Shown here: positions 1 through 6,816 of the stretch, piece by piece
Position numbering within the stretch: the stretch's first letter is position 1
Layout of the letters: each line of letters starts with the position of its first letter
From: a virus
Virus record (IMG/VR): IMGVR_UViG_3300046804_004241
Location: 1 to 24,680 of that record
Reading direction: 5' to 3' (one strand)
DNA length: 24,680 nt
Translations under genes and position numbers: made by a program
Notes under the pieces: generated by a model
Seen by the model: only the letters and a program-made list of their open reading frames with translations
What the model was told of the DNA's origin: nothing
The model's database searches: none

Positions 1-207
1 GTTATAGCAATATTAGTAGGAACAGCAATCATTACTGCAATTGTTGGTGATTACGTAACAGCAGCACTTGAGACACAAAAAACTGGGGAACCAGTAGAGG
101 TGTCTGCAGAAGTAATGACATTAGTACAAACAGCCCTAGGTGGTTTGATAGGAATTATTGGTGGATACTTTGGTGCCAAAGGATCCAAGAAAGGAGATGA
201 CGAATGA
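1..207 (+). CDS. Small membrane protein, 5' truncated by window edge
   Basis: An open frame runs from base 1 to the TGA at 205-207 (68 residues visible); the true start lies upstream of the window. It shows two hydrophobic stretches, about residues 1-15 and 40-58, the second rich in Gly/Ile, and ends in a charged KKGDDE tail. This two-segment, short, charged-tail form resembles phage holins, but no family was recognised. The stop overlaps the ATG of the next gene (ATGA), so the two are probably translationally coupled. The adjacent gene also encodes a small hydrophobic protein, so the pair could form a lysis or virion-membrane unit; this is inference only. Confidence 0.6.
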   Translation, partial: VIAILVGTAIITAIVGDYVTAALETQKTGEPVEVSAEVMTLVQTALGGLIGIIGGYFGAKGSKKGDDE

Positions 208-506
208 ACGGTGTAAAAAATATTTGGAATATTCTTATGCGTATCGTTGCAGTATTTGCTGCTAACGGACTAGCAGTTATTGGTGCTGGTGCAATTGCAG
301 GCATTTCAACAATCAAGGCTATCACTGTAGCAGGCTTGACAGCAGTTGCAGCAGTAGTAGAAAAATTGGCTCGTGCATTTATGGATGACGGAAGACTTAC
401 AGCAGATGAGATTAATTCAGCATTCTCAACAACAGACAAAAATGCAGTAACCGTAGAAGATATGGTAGTAGAAGAGCGTAGATCACGCTCAAAAAAGACA
501 GCCTAG
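204..506 (+). CDS. Small Ala/Ile-rich membrane-associated protein
   Basis: This is a 100-residue protein. Residues ~10-55 are hydrophobic and Ala/Gly/Ile/Val-rich, enough for one or two membrane segments. The acidic C-terminal half contains MDDGRLTADEINSAF, which resembles a single EF-hand-like DxDxxLTxxE segment, and the protein ends in basic RRSRSKKTA. It starts in an ATGA overlap with the preceding gene, after GGAG at about 193-196. Codon use is GC-richer than in the accessory operon downstream, as expected for a structural or lysis gene. A holin-like role is possible but unproven. Confidence 0.65.
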   Translation: MNGVKNIWNILMRIVAVFAANGLAVIGAGAIAGISTIKAITVAGLTAVAAVVEKLARAFMDDGRLTADEINSAFSTTDKNAVTVEDMVVEERRSRSKKTA

Positions 507-512
507 CCTGAC

Positions 513-542
513 TTGACAGCCCCTCCTGGGTACTGGTATACT
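513..542 (+). promoter_or_regulatory. Sigma-70-type promoter for the Ntn hydrolase gene
   Basis: TTGACA (513-518), an 18-base spacer, then TATACT (537-542). The expected transcription start near 549 gives a leader of about 25 nt that carries only the Shine-Dalgarno of the gene starting at 574. Confidence 0.75.
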
Positions 543-566
543 TAAAGGGTATCTATCTAGGAGGGG
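520..566 (+). promoter_or_regulatory. Inverted repeat masking a Shine-Dalgarno in read-through RNA
   Basis: CCCCTCCT (520-527) is the exact reverse complement of AGGAGGGG (559-566), and a short T-run follows. The right arm contains the AGGAGG ribosome binding site of the gene at 574 (8-9 nt spacing). The left arm lies upstream of the expected start of the promoter at 513-542. Only RNA reading through from the upstream genes would fold the hairpin, so it could act as a terminator or translation block for those transcripts. Confidence 0.5.
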
Positions 567-573
567 TTTCTGC

Positions 574-1104
574 ATGACTTGTATTGCAGTAGTTCGTGAT
601 GAAGTAAATAATAAAATCTACATGGCTGGTGATCGTGGTGCATCTGACGATGGTACTATTCTAGCATTAACTGCACCCAAGGTATGGAAGTTAGGTCCAT
701 ATCTAATTGGCTATGCTGGCTCAATGGACGGTGAGCGTCTTCGTTATAACTTTAATCCATATGTGCCAGATATTAAAGATACAGATAAGTTTATGCAAAC
801 TAAGTTTATTAAACAACTTAAGCAATTCTACACTGATTGGTGGGTAGATACTGGCAAAGATGCTGATTTTGGCTTAATCATCGCAGTCCGTGGAGAAATT
901 TATGAGCATAGTGCTGGAGATATGTCTTTATCTAAATATACCGTTCCATTTTTGTCAATGGGTTCTGGATCTGAATATGCAATGGGTTATTTAGAGGCAA
1001 CTCAAAAAACCAAAGATGCAAGAAAGCGTGTTGTAGGTGCAGTAAATGCTGCAATTAAATTTAGCCCATCTTGCATGGGGCCAGTTGACGTAGTGAGCAT
1101 TTAA
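574..1104 (+). CDS. Proteasome/HslV-like Ntn hydrolase
   Basis: This 176-residue protein has the N-terminal signature of proteasome beta and HslV peptidases. Met1 is followed directly by Thr2. Next come a short hydrophobic strand and AGDRGASD, with Asp20-Arg21 at the position of proteasomal Asp17/Arg19, and then Lys36 in PKVWKLG at the position of Lys33. The GYAGSMDGERL segment fits the next strand-helix of this fold. Known for the family: the Thr exposed after Met removal is the nucleophile that cuts peptides. Inference: the protein matures simply by methionine removal and acts as a protease or amidase in phage assembly or host takeover. A strong AGGAGG site and its own promoter suggest high expression. 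Confidence 0.72.
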   Translation: MTCIAVVRDEVNNKIYMAGDRGASDDGTILALTAPKVWKLGPYLIGYAGSMDGERLRYNFNPYVPDIKDTDKFMQTKFIKQLKQFYTDWWVDTGKDADFGLIIAVRGEIYEHSAGDMSLSKYTVPFLSMGSGSEYAMGYLEATQKTKDARKRVVGAVNAAIKFSPSCMGPVDVVSI

Positions 1105-1113
1105 GGGTATACT
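1085..1113 (+). promoter_or_regulatory. Promoter giving a leaderless mRNA
   Basis: TTGACG (1085-1090), a 17-base spacer, and TATACT (1108-1113) lie mostly inside the 3' end of the preceding gene. Only 6 nt separate the -10 box from the ATG at 1120, so the transcript should begin at or next to the start codon. No Shine-Dalgarno precedes that ATG. Confidence 0.7.
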
Positions 1114-1119
1114 TTATAT

Positions 1120-1323
1120 ATGAATCATTCACATGACGACTTGTCTCCAGAAGAGCAAGAATTTAGTATTTGGCTATCAAACGGTATTGATAGAGGTTGG
1201 GTAACACCACCTTATTGCAATACCCACGATGGTGGATATGAATATATGGGTGAGGAAGAGTTAGACGAATGGGACCAAGGTGGAGACCCATGTTGCCATG
1301 TCATCAGATTGATGATATCGTAA
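1120..1323 (+). CDS. Small acidic protein with Cys/His residues, unknown function
   Basis: A 67-residue acidic protein with WxxxGIDRGWVTPPYCNTHDG in the middle and GGDPCCHVIRL near the C terminus. The Cys33-x-x-His and CCH residues could bind a metal, but no known domain is recognised. The W[IV]xxGIDxGWVTPPYCxTHDG style of motif is one I associate with short conserved actinobacterial and actinophage proteins. It is probably translated from a leaderless mRNA (promoter 1085-1113). Confidence 0.6.
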   Translation: MNHSHDDLSPEEQEFSIWLSNGIDRGWVTPPYCNTHDGGYEYMGEEELDEWDQGGDPCCHVIRLMIS

Positions 1324-1341
1324 AAGATGCAAAGGAATAAA

Positions 1342-2151
1342 ATGAAGAAGATCGTAGCACTAGCAGCAGTATTATTTTCGGTTGTAGTACCAGTACAGTC
1401 ACAGGCAGCAGTAGGTGAACGTATTGTTATTATTGATAGTTATTTTGATAAGTCAAAGGTTACAGGACCAGTTGAGTTTGTATGTTTGGCAAAAGATAAG
1501 TGTGTAAATCCAGCAGCACCAAAACCAGGACTTGGAACTGATCCAGCAAATCATGGAACAGTCATGGCAAACATTGCCCGTCAACAAAATCCATTAGCAA
1601 CATTAGTTCTTGTTCAGACTGAAGAAGTATCTGTTAAAGGAACTATTACCACTTTAGATGGATCAGATTTTCTTAACGCACTTGTTTGGATTTCTTCAAA
1701 CAACTCTGGAGTAACTGCTGTATCTTTTTCATATAATTTAACTGGAAATGTAACAAGTACAAATCCTTGTGCACTTTCTACTTCTGGAGCAATTAATGTA
1801 AAGATGGTAGATGCATCCATTAGATCAAATGTTGCATCTCTCAAGTCTTCAGGTATTCCAGTTTTATCTGCAGCAGGTAATTCAAAGTCAAAGGCTTTAC
1901 AATATCCAGCATGCATTAATGATGTAGTTTCAGTTGGGTCATATATTTATGGCACACAGCCATATCTTTATGGAGGAACTCCAGACATTACAGCAACTTT
2001 AATTACACCAGATAAAACTAGCATGATGAAGAATGTATCTCCATGGCTTGGATCTGTAGAATTTACAACATCAGCAGCAACAGTTGCGGTGGCATCTAAC
2101 TGGAAATCTATTCCAGCGGGAAGTGTAAATATAAATATTCTCTCTAAGTAA
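1342..2151 (+). CDS. Secreted subtilisin-like serine protease (S8 family)
   Basis: A 269-residue protein. A signal peptide spans residues 1-22 (KK, a hydrophobic core, then VQSQA). The catalytic triad regions are IVIIDS (Asp32), NHGTVMANIA (His71) and FTTSAATVAV (Ser244, in the place of the usual GTSxAAP), with the oxyanion Asn180 in SAAGNS. Four of the five Cys residues (48, 54, 143, 191) sit where disulphides of a secreted enzyme could form. The ATG at 1342 is preferred to one 15 bases upstream because AAAGGA (1331-1336) lies 5 nt before it and the signal peptide starts there. The protein is short for a subtilase and has no propeptide. Role inferred: digestion of host surface proteins or self-processing of virion proteins. 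Confidence 0.82.
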   Translation: MKKIVALAAVLFSVVVPVQSQAAVGERIVIIDSYFDKSKVTGPVEFVCLAKDKCVNPAAPKPGLGTDPANHGTVMANIARQQNPLATLVLVQTEEVSVKGTITTLDGSDFLNALVWISSNNSGVTAVSFSYNLTGNVTSTNPCALSTSGAINVKMVDASIRSNVASLKSSGIPVLSAAGNSKSKALQYPACINDVVSVGSYIYGTQPYLYGGTPDITATLITPDKTSMMKNVSPWLGSVEFTTSAATVAVASNWKSIPAGSVNINILSK

Positions 2152-2156
2152 GAGAG
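2140..2156 (+). other. Small hairpin at the subtilase stop codon
   Basis: CTCTCT (2140-2145), a 5-base loop, then AGAGAG (2151-2156) spans the TAA stop. There is no T-run, so this is not a classical terminator. It lies 3 bases before the tRNA-Asn and may help separate mRNA from tRNA during processing. Confidence 0.35.
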
Positions 2157-2159
2157 TGA

Positions 2160-2232
2160 TGGGCTGTAGTTCAGTTGGTAGAACACTCGACTGTTAATCG
2201 AGATGTCGCAGGATCGAGACCTGCCAGCCCAG
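2160..2232 (+). tRNA. tRNA-Asn(GTT)
   Basis: The acceptor stem TGGGCTG/CAGCCCA is perfect. The anticodon stem CTCGA/TCGAG encloses loop CTGTTAA (anticodon GTT), and the T stem GCAGG/CCTGC is intact. The discriminator is G, as expected for Asn, and no 3' CCA is encoded. The T loop is ATCGAGA, so the normally invariant T54 is A. This tRNA is alone on the + strand, far from the main array. Confidence 0.92.
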
Positions 2233-2236
2233 CAAG

Positions 2237-2245
2237 TGATATAAT
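2237..2245 (+). promoter_or_regulatory. Extended -10 promoter (TGA-TATAAT), leaderless
   Basis: TG at 2237-2238 and TATAAT at 2240-2245, followed after 6 nt by the ATG at 2252. It abuts the 3' end of tRNA-Asn, and no -35 match is visible in the tRNA sequence. This is probably the lead promoter of the accessory operon 2252-11133. Confidence 0.65.
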
Positions 2246-2251
2246 GTAAGT

Positions 2252-2332
2252 ATGTTTAAATTTATTAAAAAGATGTACTTGCGTAGAAAAATAAAGAAGT
2301 ACTTAAAAAAAGAAAAAAGGTTTATTTATTAA
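2252..2332 (+). CDS. 26-residue highly basic leader peptide
   Basis: A short ORF opens 6 nt after a TGATATAAT promoter and ends in a TAATG overlap with the first SGNH gene. About half its residues are Lys or Arg, with interspersed Tyr, Phe and Ile (it begins MFKFIKKMYLRRK). No Shine-Dalgarno precedes it. It may be a leaderless ORF whose main job is to couple translation to the gene at 2332, or a nucleic-acid- or membrane-binding peptide. Coding status rests on position and overlap only. Confidence 0.45.
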   Translation: MFKFIKKMYLRRKIKKYLKKEKRFIY

Positions 2333-3132
2333 TGATAAAGGATATCCATTCTCTACCAGTCAAAGGTCTTGATGGGAAAAGTCTTGCATATACCAGCCAT
2401 AAATGGCAATGTGGTGATGAGTTATTTGAATATGCTAGAAATAGTGATGGGTATAGATCAGAAGATTTTCAAAAAAATCCAAAATTTATTTTTGCAGGAT
2501 GCTCTGAAACTTTTGGAGAATCTGCTGAGTACGAAACAACTTGGGCATATAAGTTATTTAATAAAATAAAATCAGAAGACGATGTGTACTGTAATATTGG
2601 ATTGCCAGGATTGGACATTAGTTTAGTTATTTATCACGTATTTCTTTTCATTGAAAAGTACGGAAAGCCTGAAACAATATTTATGCTTGCTCCACAATTT
2701 AATAGGCTAATAGAGACTCATAAAGATAAAACGACAACTTTAATGCTAAGTGTAGATCCAGAAGATGGTTCACATAAAATGGACAACATAGAGTATGTAG
2801 ATGAAAGAGTCATTGATGCTGTCAGATCTGTTAATCTTCTTCAAATAAAGTCGTTTGAAGAATTTTGTAGATTATCTAATATTAATTTAATTTGGGGAAC
2901 TTGGTGTCCAGAAAGTAATAAAAAAGTACAAAAAGAGCAGATTTTTAATAATTATATTAATATCCTTGTAACTAAAGACATTGCTGATCTTGCGATAGAG
3001 TTAGGCTATGATGTTAAAAATATTAAGGTGAGTAGGTCTGATGGAAATCATCATGGTGAAGTTTTCCATGACCATTGGGCAAAACTTTTTAATAGTGAGT
3101 ATTTAAAACGAAAAGAATTAGTAAATGACTAA
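2332..3132 (+). CDS. SGNH-hydrolase-like protein, paralogue 1
   Basis: A 266-residue protein. FAGCSETFG (Ser58) matches the block I nucleophile strand of SGNH/GDSL enzymes, and DGNHHGEVFHDHW (Asp237 and the following His residues) matches the C-terminal Asp-His block. Between them lie CNIGLPG (possible block II Gly) and an EKYGKPETIFMLAP strand. The family removes acyl groups from, or transfers them between, sugars and lipids. It is one of three paralogues at this locus sharing GCSxxxG, a strand KYGKPDxIxxLxP, an SxTW segment and DxxHxGxx[FY]HxxW. They surround a carbamoyltransferase, which suggests modification of one shared glycan. The substrate is unknown. Confidence 0.7.
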   Translation: MIKDIHSLPVKGLDGKSLAYTSHKWQCGDELFEYARNSDGYRSEDFQKNPKFIFAGCSETFGESAEYETTWAYKLFNKIKSEDDVYCNIGLPGLDISLVIYHVFLFIEKYGKPETIFMLAPQFNRLIETHKDKTTTLMLSVDPEDGSHKMDNIEYVDERVIDAVRSVNLLQIKSFEEFCRLSNINLIWGTWCPESNKKVQKEQIFNNYINILVTKDIADLAIELGYDVKNIKVSRSDGNHHGEVFHDHWAKLFNSEYLKRKELVND

Positions 3133-3919
3133 TGTTAATAAGAAAAAATTATTACGCATAACTCTGTCTAAAGATCTAGAGGAATTATCTCCTTTTTCAG
3201 ATACCCCAACTATACCTGTTATTGGTAAACACTTGTTATTTGCTGGATGCTCTTTTACATCTGGAGACTCACTAGAGAAAGAACAGACCTGGGCCTGGAA
3301 ACTGTATGATCAGTTAACGAGTTCTCAAAAAAACAAGGATACATTTTTTAATGTCGCAGGCTCTGGTATGAGTATTACCGAATCTATAAATCAAGTTTTT
3401 AAATATTGCCATAATTTTGGAAACCCAGATGCTATTTTCCTTTTATTACCTAGTCCAGGCAGAGACGGCAAGCATTGTGGCAATAGTGATCAGGGATATG
3501 AATCATTGCAAATCTTAATCTATACATCTTATTTCTATCTTGAAAGTTTTTGCAAAACAAATAATATACAACTTATAGCCTCTACCTGGTATAAAAATAT
3601 TAAAGACATTGGAGATGAGTTTCTTCCATCTAAAGAAGTAAAATATTATCCAGGAACTAAAACAGAGAGACCTGACTGGAGTGTACAGTTAAATGAACAT
3701 GATGATAATCTGCTAGAAAATATTTTAAAAGATTTTGATACATTTAAAACATATACAGAAAAAGAATTGATTTCAAAAGTTTCAGAGTATCATATTTTAA
3801 AAGATAAGCAGGATAGGGAATATTCTCTAGTAGCCAAAGATGATATTCATCCAGGCACATCTTTCCATGATTTTTGGAAAGATTTTTTCTATAGTTTTTA
3901 TGTGGAGGATCAATGTTAA
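3125..3919 (+). CDS. SGNH-hydrolase-like protein, paralogue 2
   Basis: A 264-residue protein overlapping the previous gene by 8 bases. LLFAGCSFTSGDS places the nucleophile at Ser43. NVAGSGMS fits block II, NPDAIFLLLPSPGRDG fits block III, and DDIHPGTSFHDFW gives the catalytic Asp and His. Of the three paralogues this is the closest to canonical SGNH block V (DxxHPG). It is followed, with a 7-base overlap, by the carbamoyltransferase gene, whose GGAGG site lies inside this gene. The substrate cannot be read from the sequence. Confidence 0.7.
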   Translation: MTNVNKKKLLRITLSKDLEELSPFSDTPTIPVIGKHLLFAGCSFTSGDSLEKEQTWAWKLYDQLTSSQKNKDTFFNVAGSGMSITESINQVFKYCHNFGNPDAIFLLLPSPGRDGKHCGNSDQGYESLQILIYTSYFYLESFCKTNNIQLIASTWYKNIKDIGDEFLPSKEVKYYPGTKTERPDWSVQLNEHDDNLLENILKDFDTFKTYTEKELISKVSEYHILKDKQDREYSLVAKDDIHPGTSFHDFWKDFFYSFYVEDQC

Positions 3920-5346
3920 TTCTTGGAATCAATGAAACATCTCATGACGCATCTGTATCTTTAATTGAAGATGGCAAAATTTTATTTGCAGGACATGCTG
4001 AAAGATATAGTAAACAAAAAAATGACTGGTATGTAAATAATGAGTTAGTAAAAGACGCATTACAATATGGAACACCAGATGCAATAGCATATTATGAAAA
4101 GCCATTACTCAAAGCCTCTAGGCTATTTTTAAAAGGTGGTGCAGGTGAGTGGAAACCAAAATTTGATATAGAAGATATTCCTAGAAAATCTTTTAAACAT
4201 CATGAATCTCATGCAGCAGCAGGATATTATACTAGCAAATTCAACGATGCCGTCATTGTTATTCTTGATGCTATCGGAGAATACAATACTTCAACAATTT
4301 GGACTGGACAAGATAGTAAATTAAAACTGGTTAAAAAGTTCAATTATCCTTTTAGTTTTGGTTTATTTTATTCTGCTTTTACAAAATTAATTGGGCTTAT
4401 GCCTAACCAAGAAGAGTACATTATGATGGGTATGGCTGCATACGGTGATTGGAAAAAATATTATCAAAAGGTTGAGGAATATTTTCCAATAAGAGACTAT
4501 CAGAAATATAATTTTCATAAGGGTATTATTGACTGGGACGAACCAATTACAGAACAAGATAAGTTTGACATCGCAGCAGCAGTTCAAAAAGTTTATGAAC
4601 TTAGACTGTATGATTTTATGAATTTTGCAAGGGCTAAGACACAAAAGAATAACCTAGTGTTTATGGGTGGGTGTGCATTAAATAGTAAAGCCAATACAAT
4701 GCTTTGGGACATTTTTGATGATGTTTGGATAATGCCAAATCCAGGAGATGCTGGAAGTTCTTTAGGTGCAGCAGCAGCAATGTATGGCAAACATATTGAA
4801 TGGAAGACACCATATCTCGGCTATGACCTTGGGGGAGAGTATCCTGTTCAGGAAATTGTGGACGGTATATTAAAAGATGGCATAGTAGCAGTAGCAACAG
4901 GAAGAGCAGAATATGGTCCAAGAGCATTAGGAAATAGAAGTATTCTGGCTGACCCAAGAGATCCAAACATTAAAGATAAGGTAAATAATATTAAGCAAAG
5001 AGAGTTATTTAGACCATTTGCTCCAGTAGTACTTGAGGAACATGCATCTAAATGGTTTGATATGGACTTTACAAGCCCTTATATGCAATATACAGTTAAA
5101 TGTTTACAGCCAGATAAGATACCCTCAGTAGTTCATTTTGATGGAACATCTAGAGTTCAGACTGTAAATAGAGAGCAGCATAGAGGTTTGTGGATGGCTA
5201 TTAATAAGTTTTACTTACAAACTGGAGTTCCAATTCTATTAAATACAAGCCTTAATATTAAAGGGCAGCCATTATTAAATGATGAGAATGACATTAATGC
5301 TTGGGAAAAAGAATACAATTCTAAAATTATTGGGGGGATCAGATGA
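3913..5346 (+). CDS. NodU/CmcH/TobZ-type O-carbamoyltransferase
   Basis: A 477-residue protein. The Kae1-like N-terminal domain begins MLILGINETSHDAS and carries the metal-binding motif HHESHAAAGYY (residues 96-106). MGGCALNS and PNPGDAGSSLGAA fit its later nucleotide-binding strands. The C-terminal domain has RAEYGPRALGNRSILADPR (331-349), which binds carbamoyl phosphate, and LLNTSLNIKGQP. Family chemistry: carbamoyl phosphate plus ATP yields carbamoyl-adenylate, and the carbamoyl group passes to a hydroxyl. Members near 480 residues are on the short side. SGNH genes on both sides, and no visible base-modification genes, argue for a sugar acceptor here, although phage homologues that carbamoylate modified DNA bases are known. 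Confidence 0.9.
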   Translation: MLILGINETSHDASVSLIEDGKILFAGHAERYSKQKNDWYVNNELVKDALQYGTPDAIAYYEKPLLKASRLFLKGGAGEWKPKFDIEDIPRKSFKHHESHAAAGYYTSKFNDAVIVILDAIGEYNTSTIWTGQDSKLKLVKKFNYPFSFGLFYSAFTKLIGLMPNQEEYIMMGMAAYGDWKKYYQKVEEYFPIRDYQKYNFHKGIIDWDEPITEQDKFDIAAAVQKVYELRLYDFMNFARAKTQKNNLVFMGGCALNSKANTMLWDIFDDVWIMPNPGDAGSSLGAAAAMYGKHIEWKTPYLGYDLGGEYPVQEIVDGILKDGIVAVATGRAEYGPRALGNRSILADPRDPNIKDKVNNIKQRELFRPFAPVVLEEHASKWFDMDFTSPYMQYTVKCLQPDKIPSVVHFDGTSRVQTVNREQHRGLWMAINKFYLQTGVPILLNTSLNIKGQPLLNDENDINAWEKEYNSKIIGGIR

Positions 5347-6179
5347 CAGTCAATACTAAACTAATAGTTAATAAAGTAAAAGAATTGATCAATAACAACT
5401 ATTTATTTGATAAATTAGAATATTTTGTTGAACCAAATAGTTTCTTTACCATGCATCCAAAAGAAATTCCTATGTTTGAAATGATGAAGAAAGACCCAAT
5501 AGATGATTTATCTATTGAATATAAATATAACAATAATGGTTTTAGGTCTGATGATTTTAAAACAGAGCACAATAAAAGGCATTTACTTTTTTCTGGTTGT
5601 TCTGAAGGAGAGGGGATTGCTGCTGATATAGATACTGTCTGGAACAAAATTATTTATAATAGTTTAAATATCAATAATGAATATAGTGGATTTTTTAATG
5701 TGTCTATAGATAATTTTGGATTTCATAAAATTATTTTTAATGTAATTAACTACATATCTAAATATGGCAAACCAGATGAACTTATTATTTTATTTCCAGA
5801 AGTTGCTAGAGTTAATGAATGGAATATAAATAATGATTCGTATATGCAAAACTGGGCTAACTCATCCAAATTAGATTCTGAACATGATCAAAAAATATTC
5901 ATGGATGCTTTAATTAATTTTATACCTTTTATGAAATTATTTGAATCTTATTGTGATACTAATAATATTAAATTGACATGGAGTACATGGAGTATGACAG
6001 AAGGTCAAGTATATTCTATGCTTAATACATTTAAACATTTTTTTGAAATAGACTACACTCTAACAGATGGATTAGATCAGTCTAAACAAGTCAGGCGTGA
6101 CGGGCATCAGGGAGAGTTCTATCACAGATTATGGGCTCAAAATTTTATTAATAGGATAAAGTATGAAAAACACAATTAA
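5343..6179 (+). CDS. SGNH-hydrolase-like protein, paralogue 3
   Basis: A 278-residue protein starting in an ATGA overlap with the carbamoyltransferase. LLFSGCSEGEG puts the candidate nucleophile at Ser87. KYGKPDELIILFPE is the block III-like strand, and RRDGHQGEFYHRLW is the Asp-His block with one residue fewer between Asp and His than in paralogue 1. About 45 extra N-terminal residues distinguish it. It is the most AT-rich of the three. It overlaps the next gene by 17 bases. Confidence 0.66.
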   Translation: MTVNTKLIVNKVKELINNNYLFDKLEYFVEPNSFFTMHPKEIPMFEMMKKDPIDDLSIEYKYNNNGFRSDDFKTEHNKRHLLFSGCSEGEGIAADIDTVWNKIIYNSLNINNEYSGFFNVSIDNFGFHKIIFNVINYISKYGKPDELIILFPEVARVNEWNINNDSYMQNWANSSKLDSEHDQKIFMDALINFIPFMKLFESYCDTNNIKLTWSTWSMTEGQVYSMLNTFKHFFEIDYTLTDGLDQSKQVRRDGHQGEFYHRLWAQNFINRIKYEKHN

Positions 6180-6816
6180 TGGAATAAAGGGGTCTGACTT
6201 TTGGATTAATTCTGCCGATTTGGACTGGATATCTTTACAAAATGCATCTAATTTAATGATACATTGGAGAGTGTATGGATATATTAAACATTTGTGTTAT
6301 AATTTTGGAATTTTTCCAGTTAACAAATATGTCCTTGATCTATATCCAAAACCAGAATTAATGTCTATTGTAGATAATAGGGTTACATTTAGGCAAAGAA
6401 CTCATGCTGAGATCTGGGTTCAGCCAGAAGAAGACGGATTATATGCATTAGATAAATGTTGGCAGAGACAGTTCTATCCTTCGCCAAATAAAATGGATAA
6501 TGATAAATGTTTTGATGCAACCTATAGGTTTTATATTCCATGGGTACCTATATCATTAGGAAGTTTTAGCATTAAAACAGTTAATGATGAAGAGACTCCG
6601 TTTTTAGTTAATCAGAAAGAATATTCACTGATGCCACCATCAGAATTAACTGATTTTTATCAAACAGATTTTGTAGATTTCATGATAAAAAAAGATGGTA
6701 GCCACATGCATGATGCAAGATATGGTATTATAGAGATTGGTACTCCAATGTATGATATTTCAGTAGAGATGAACGAGGGGCAAATTGAAAAAGTTATTCA
6801 ACAATACGGAAGATAA
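6163..6816 (+). CDS. Phage conserved protein of unknown function
   Basis: A 217-residue protein with many Trp, Tyr and Phe residues and alternating strand-like segments (for example RTHAEIWVQPEEDGLY and CFDATYRFYIPWVPISLG), compatible with a beta-rich jelly-roll or cupin-like fold. No catalytic motif is evident. It overlaps the SGNH gene before it (17 bases) and the gene after it (32 bases), so it is part of the same operon. Its position next to a second beta-rich protein suggests the two act together, but no function can be assigned. Confidence 0.6.
   Translation: MKNTINGIKGSDFWINSADLDWISLQNASNLMIHWRVYGYIKHLCYNFGIFPVNKYVLDLYPKPELMSIVDNRVTFRQRTHAEIWVQPEEDGLYALDKCWQRQFYPSPNKMDNDKCFDATYRFYIPWVPISLGSFSIKTVNDEETPFLVNQKEYSLMPPSELTDFYQTDFVDFMIKKDGSHMHDARYGIIEIGTPMYDISVEMNEGQIEKVIQQYGR

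Noticed and set aside
2160-2232. tRNA-Asn as a phage attachment site
   Set aside because: No integrase or matching direct repeat is visible in the window, and the tRNA is a complete gene inside a phage operon.
3913-5346. Carbamoyltransferase as a DNA-base hypermodification enzyme
   Set aside because: Phage carbamoyltransferases can modify hydroxymethyl bases, but no hydroxymethylase, TET-like enzyme or base glycosyltransferase is recognised here, and SGNH partners favour glycans. It remains possible if such genes lie elsewhere.
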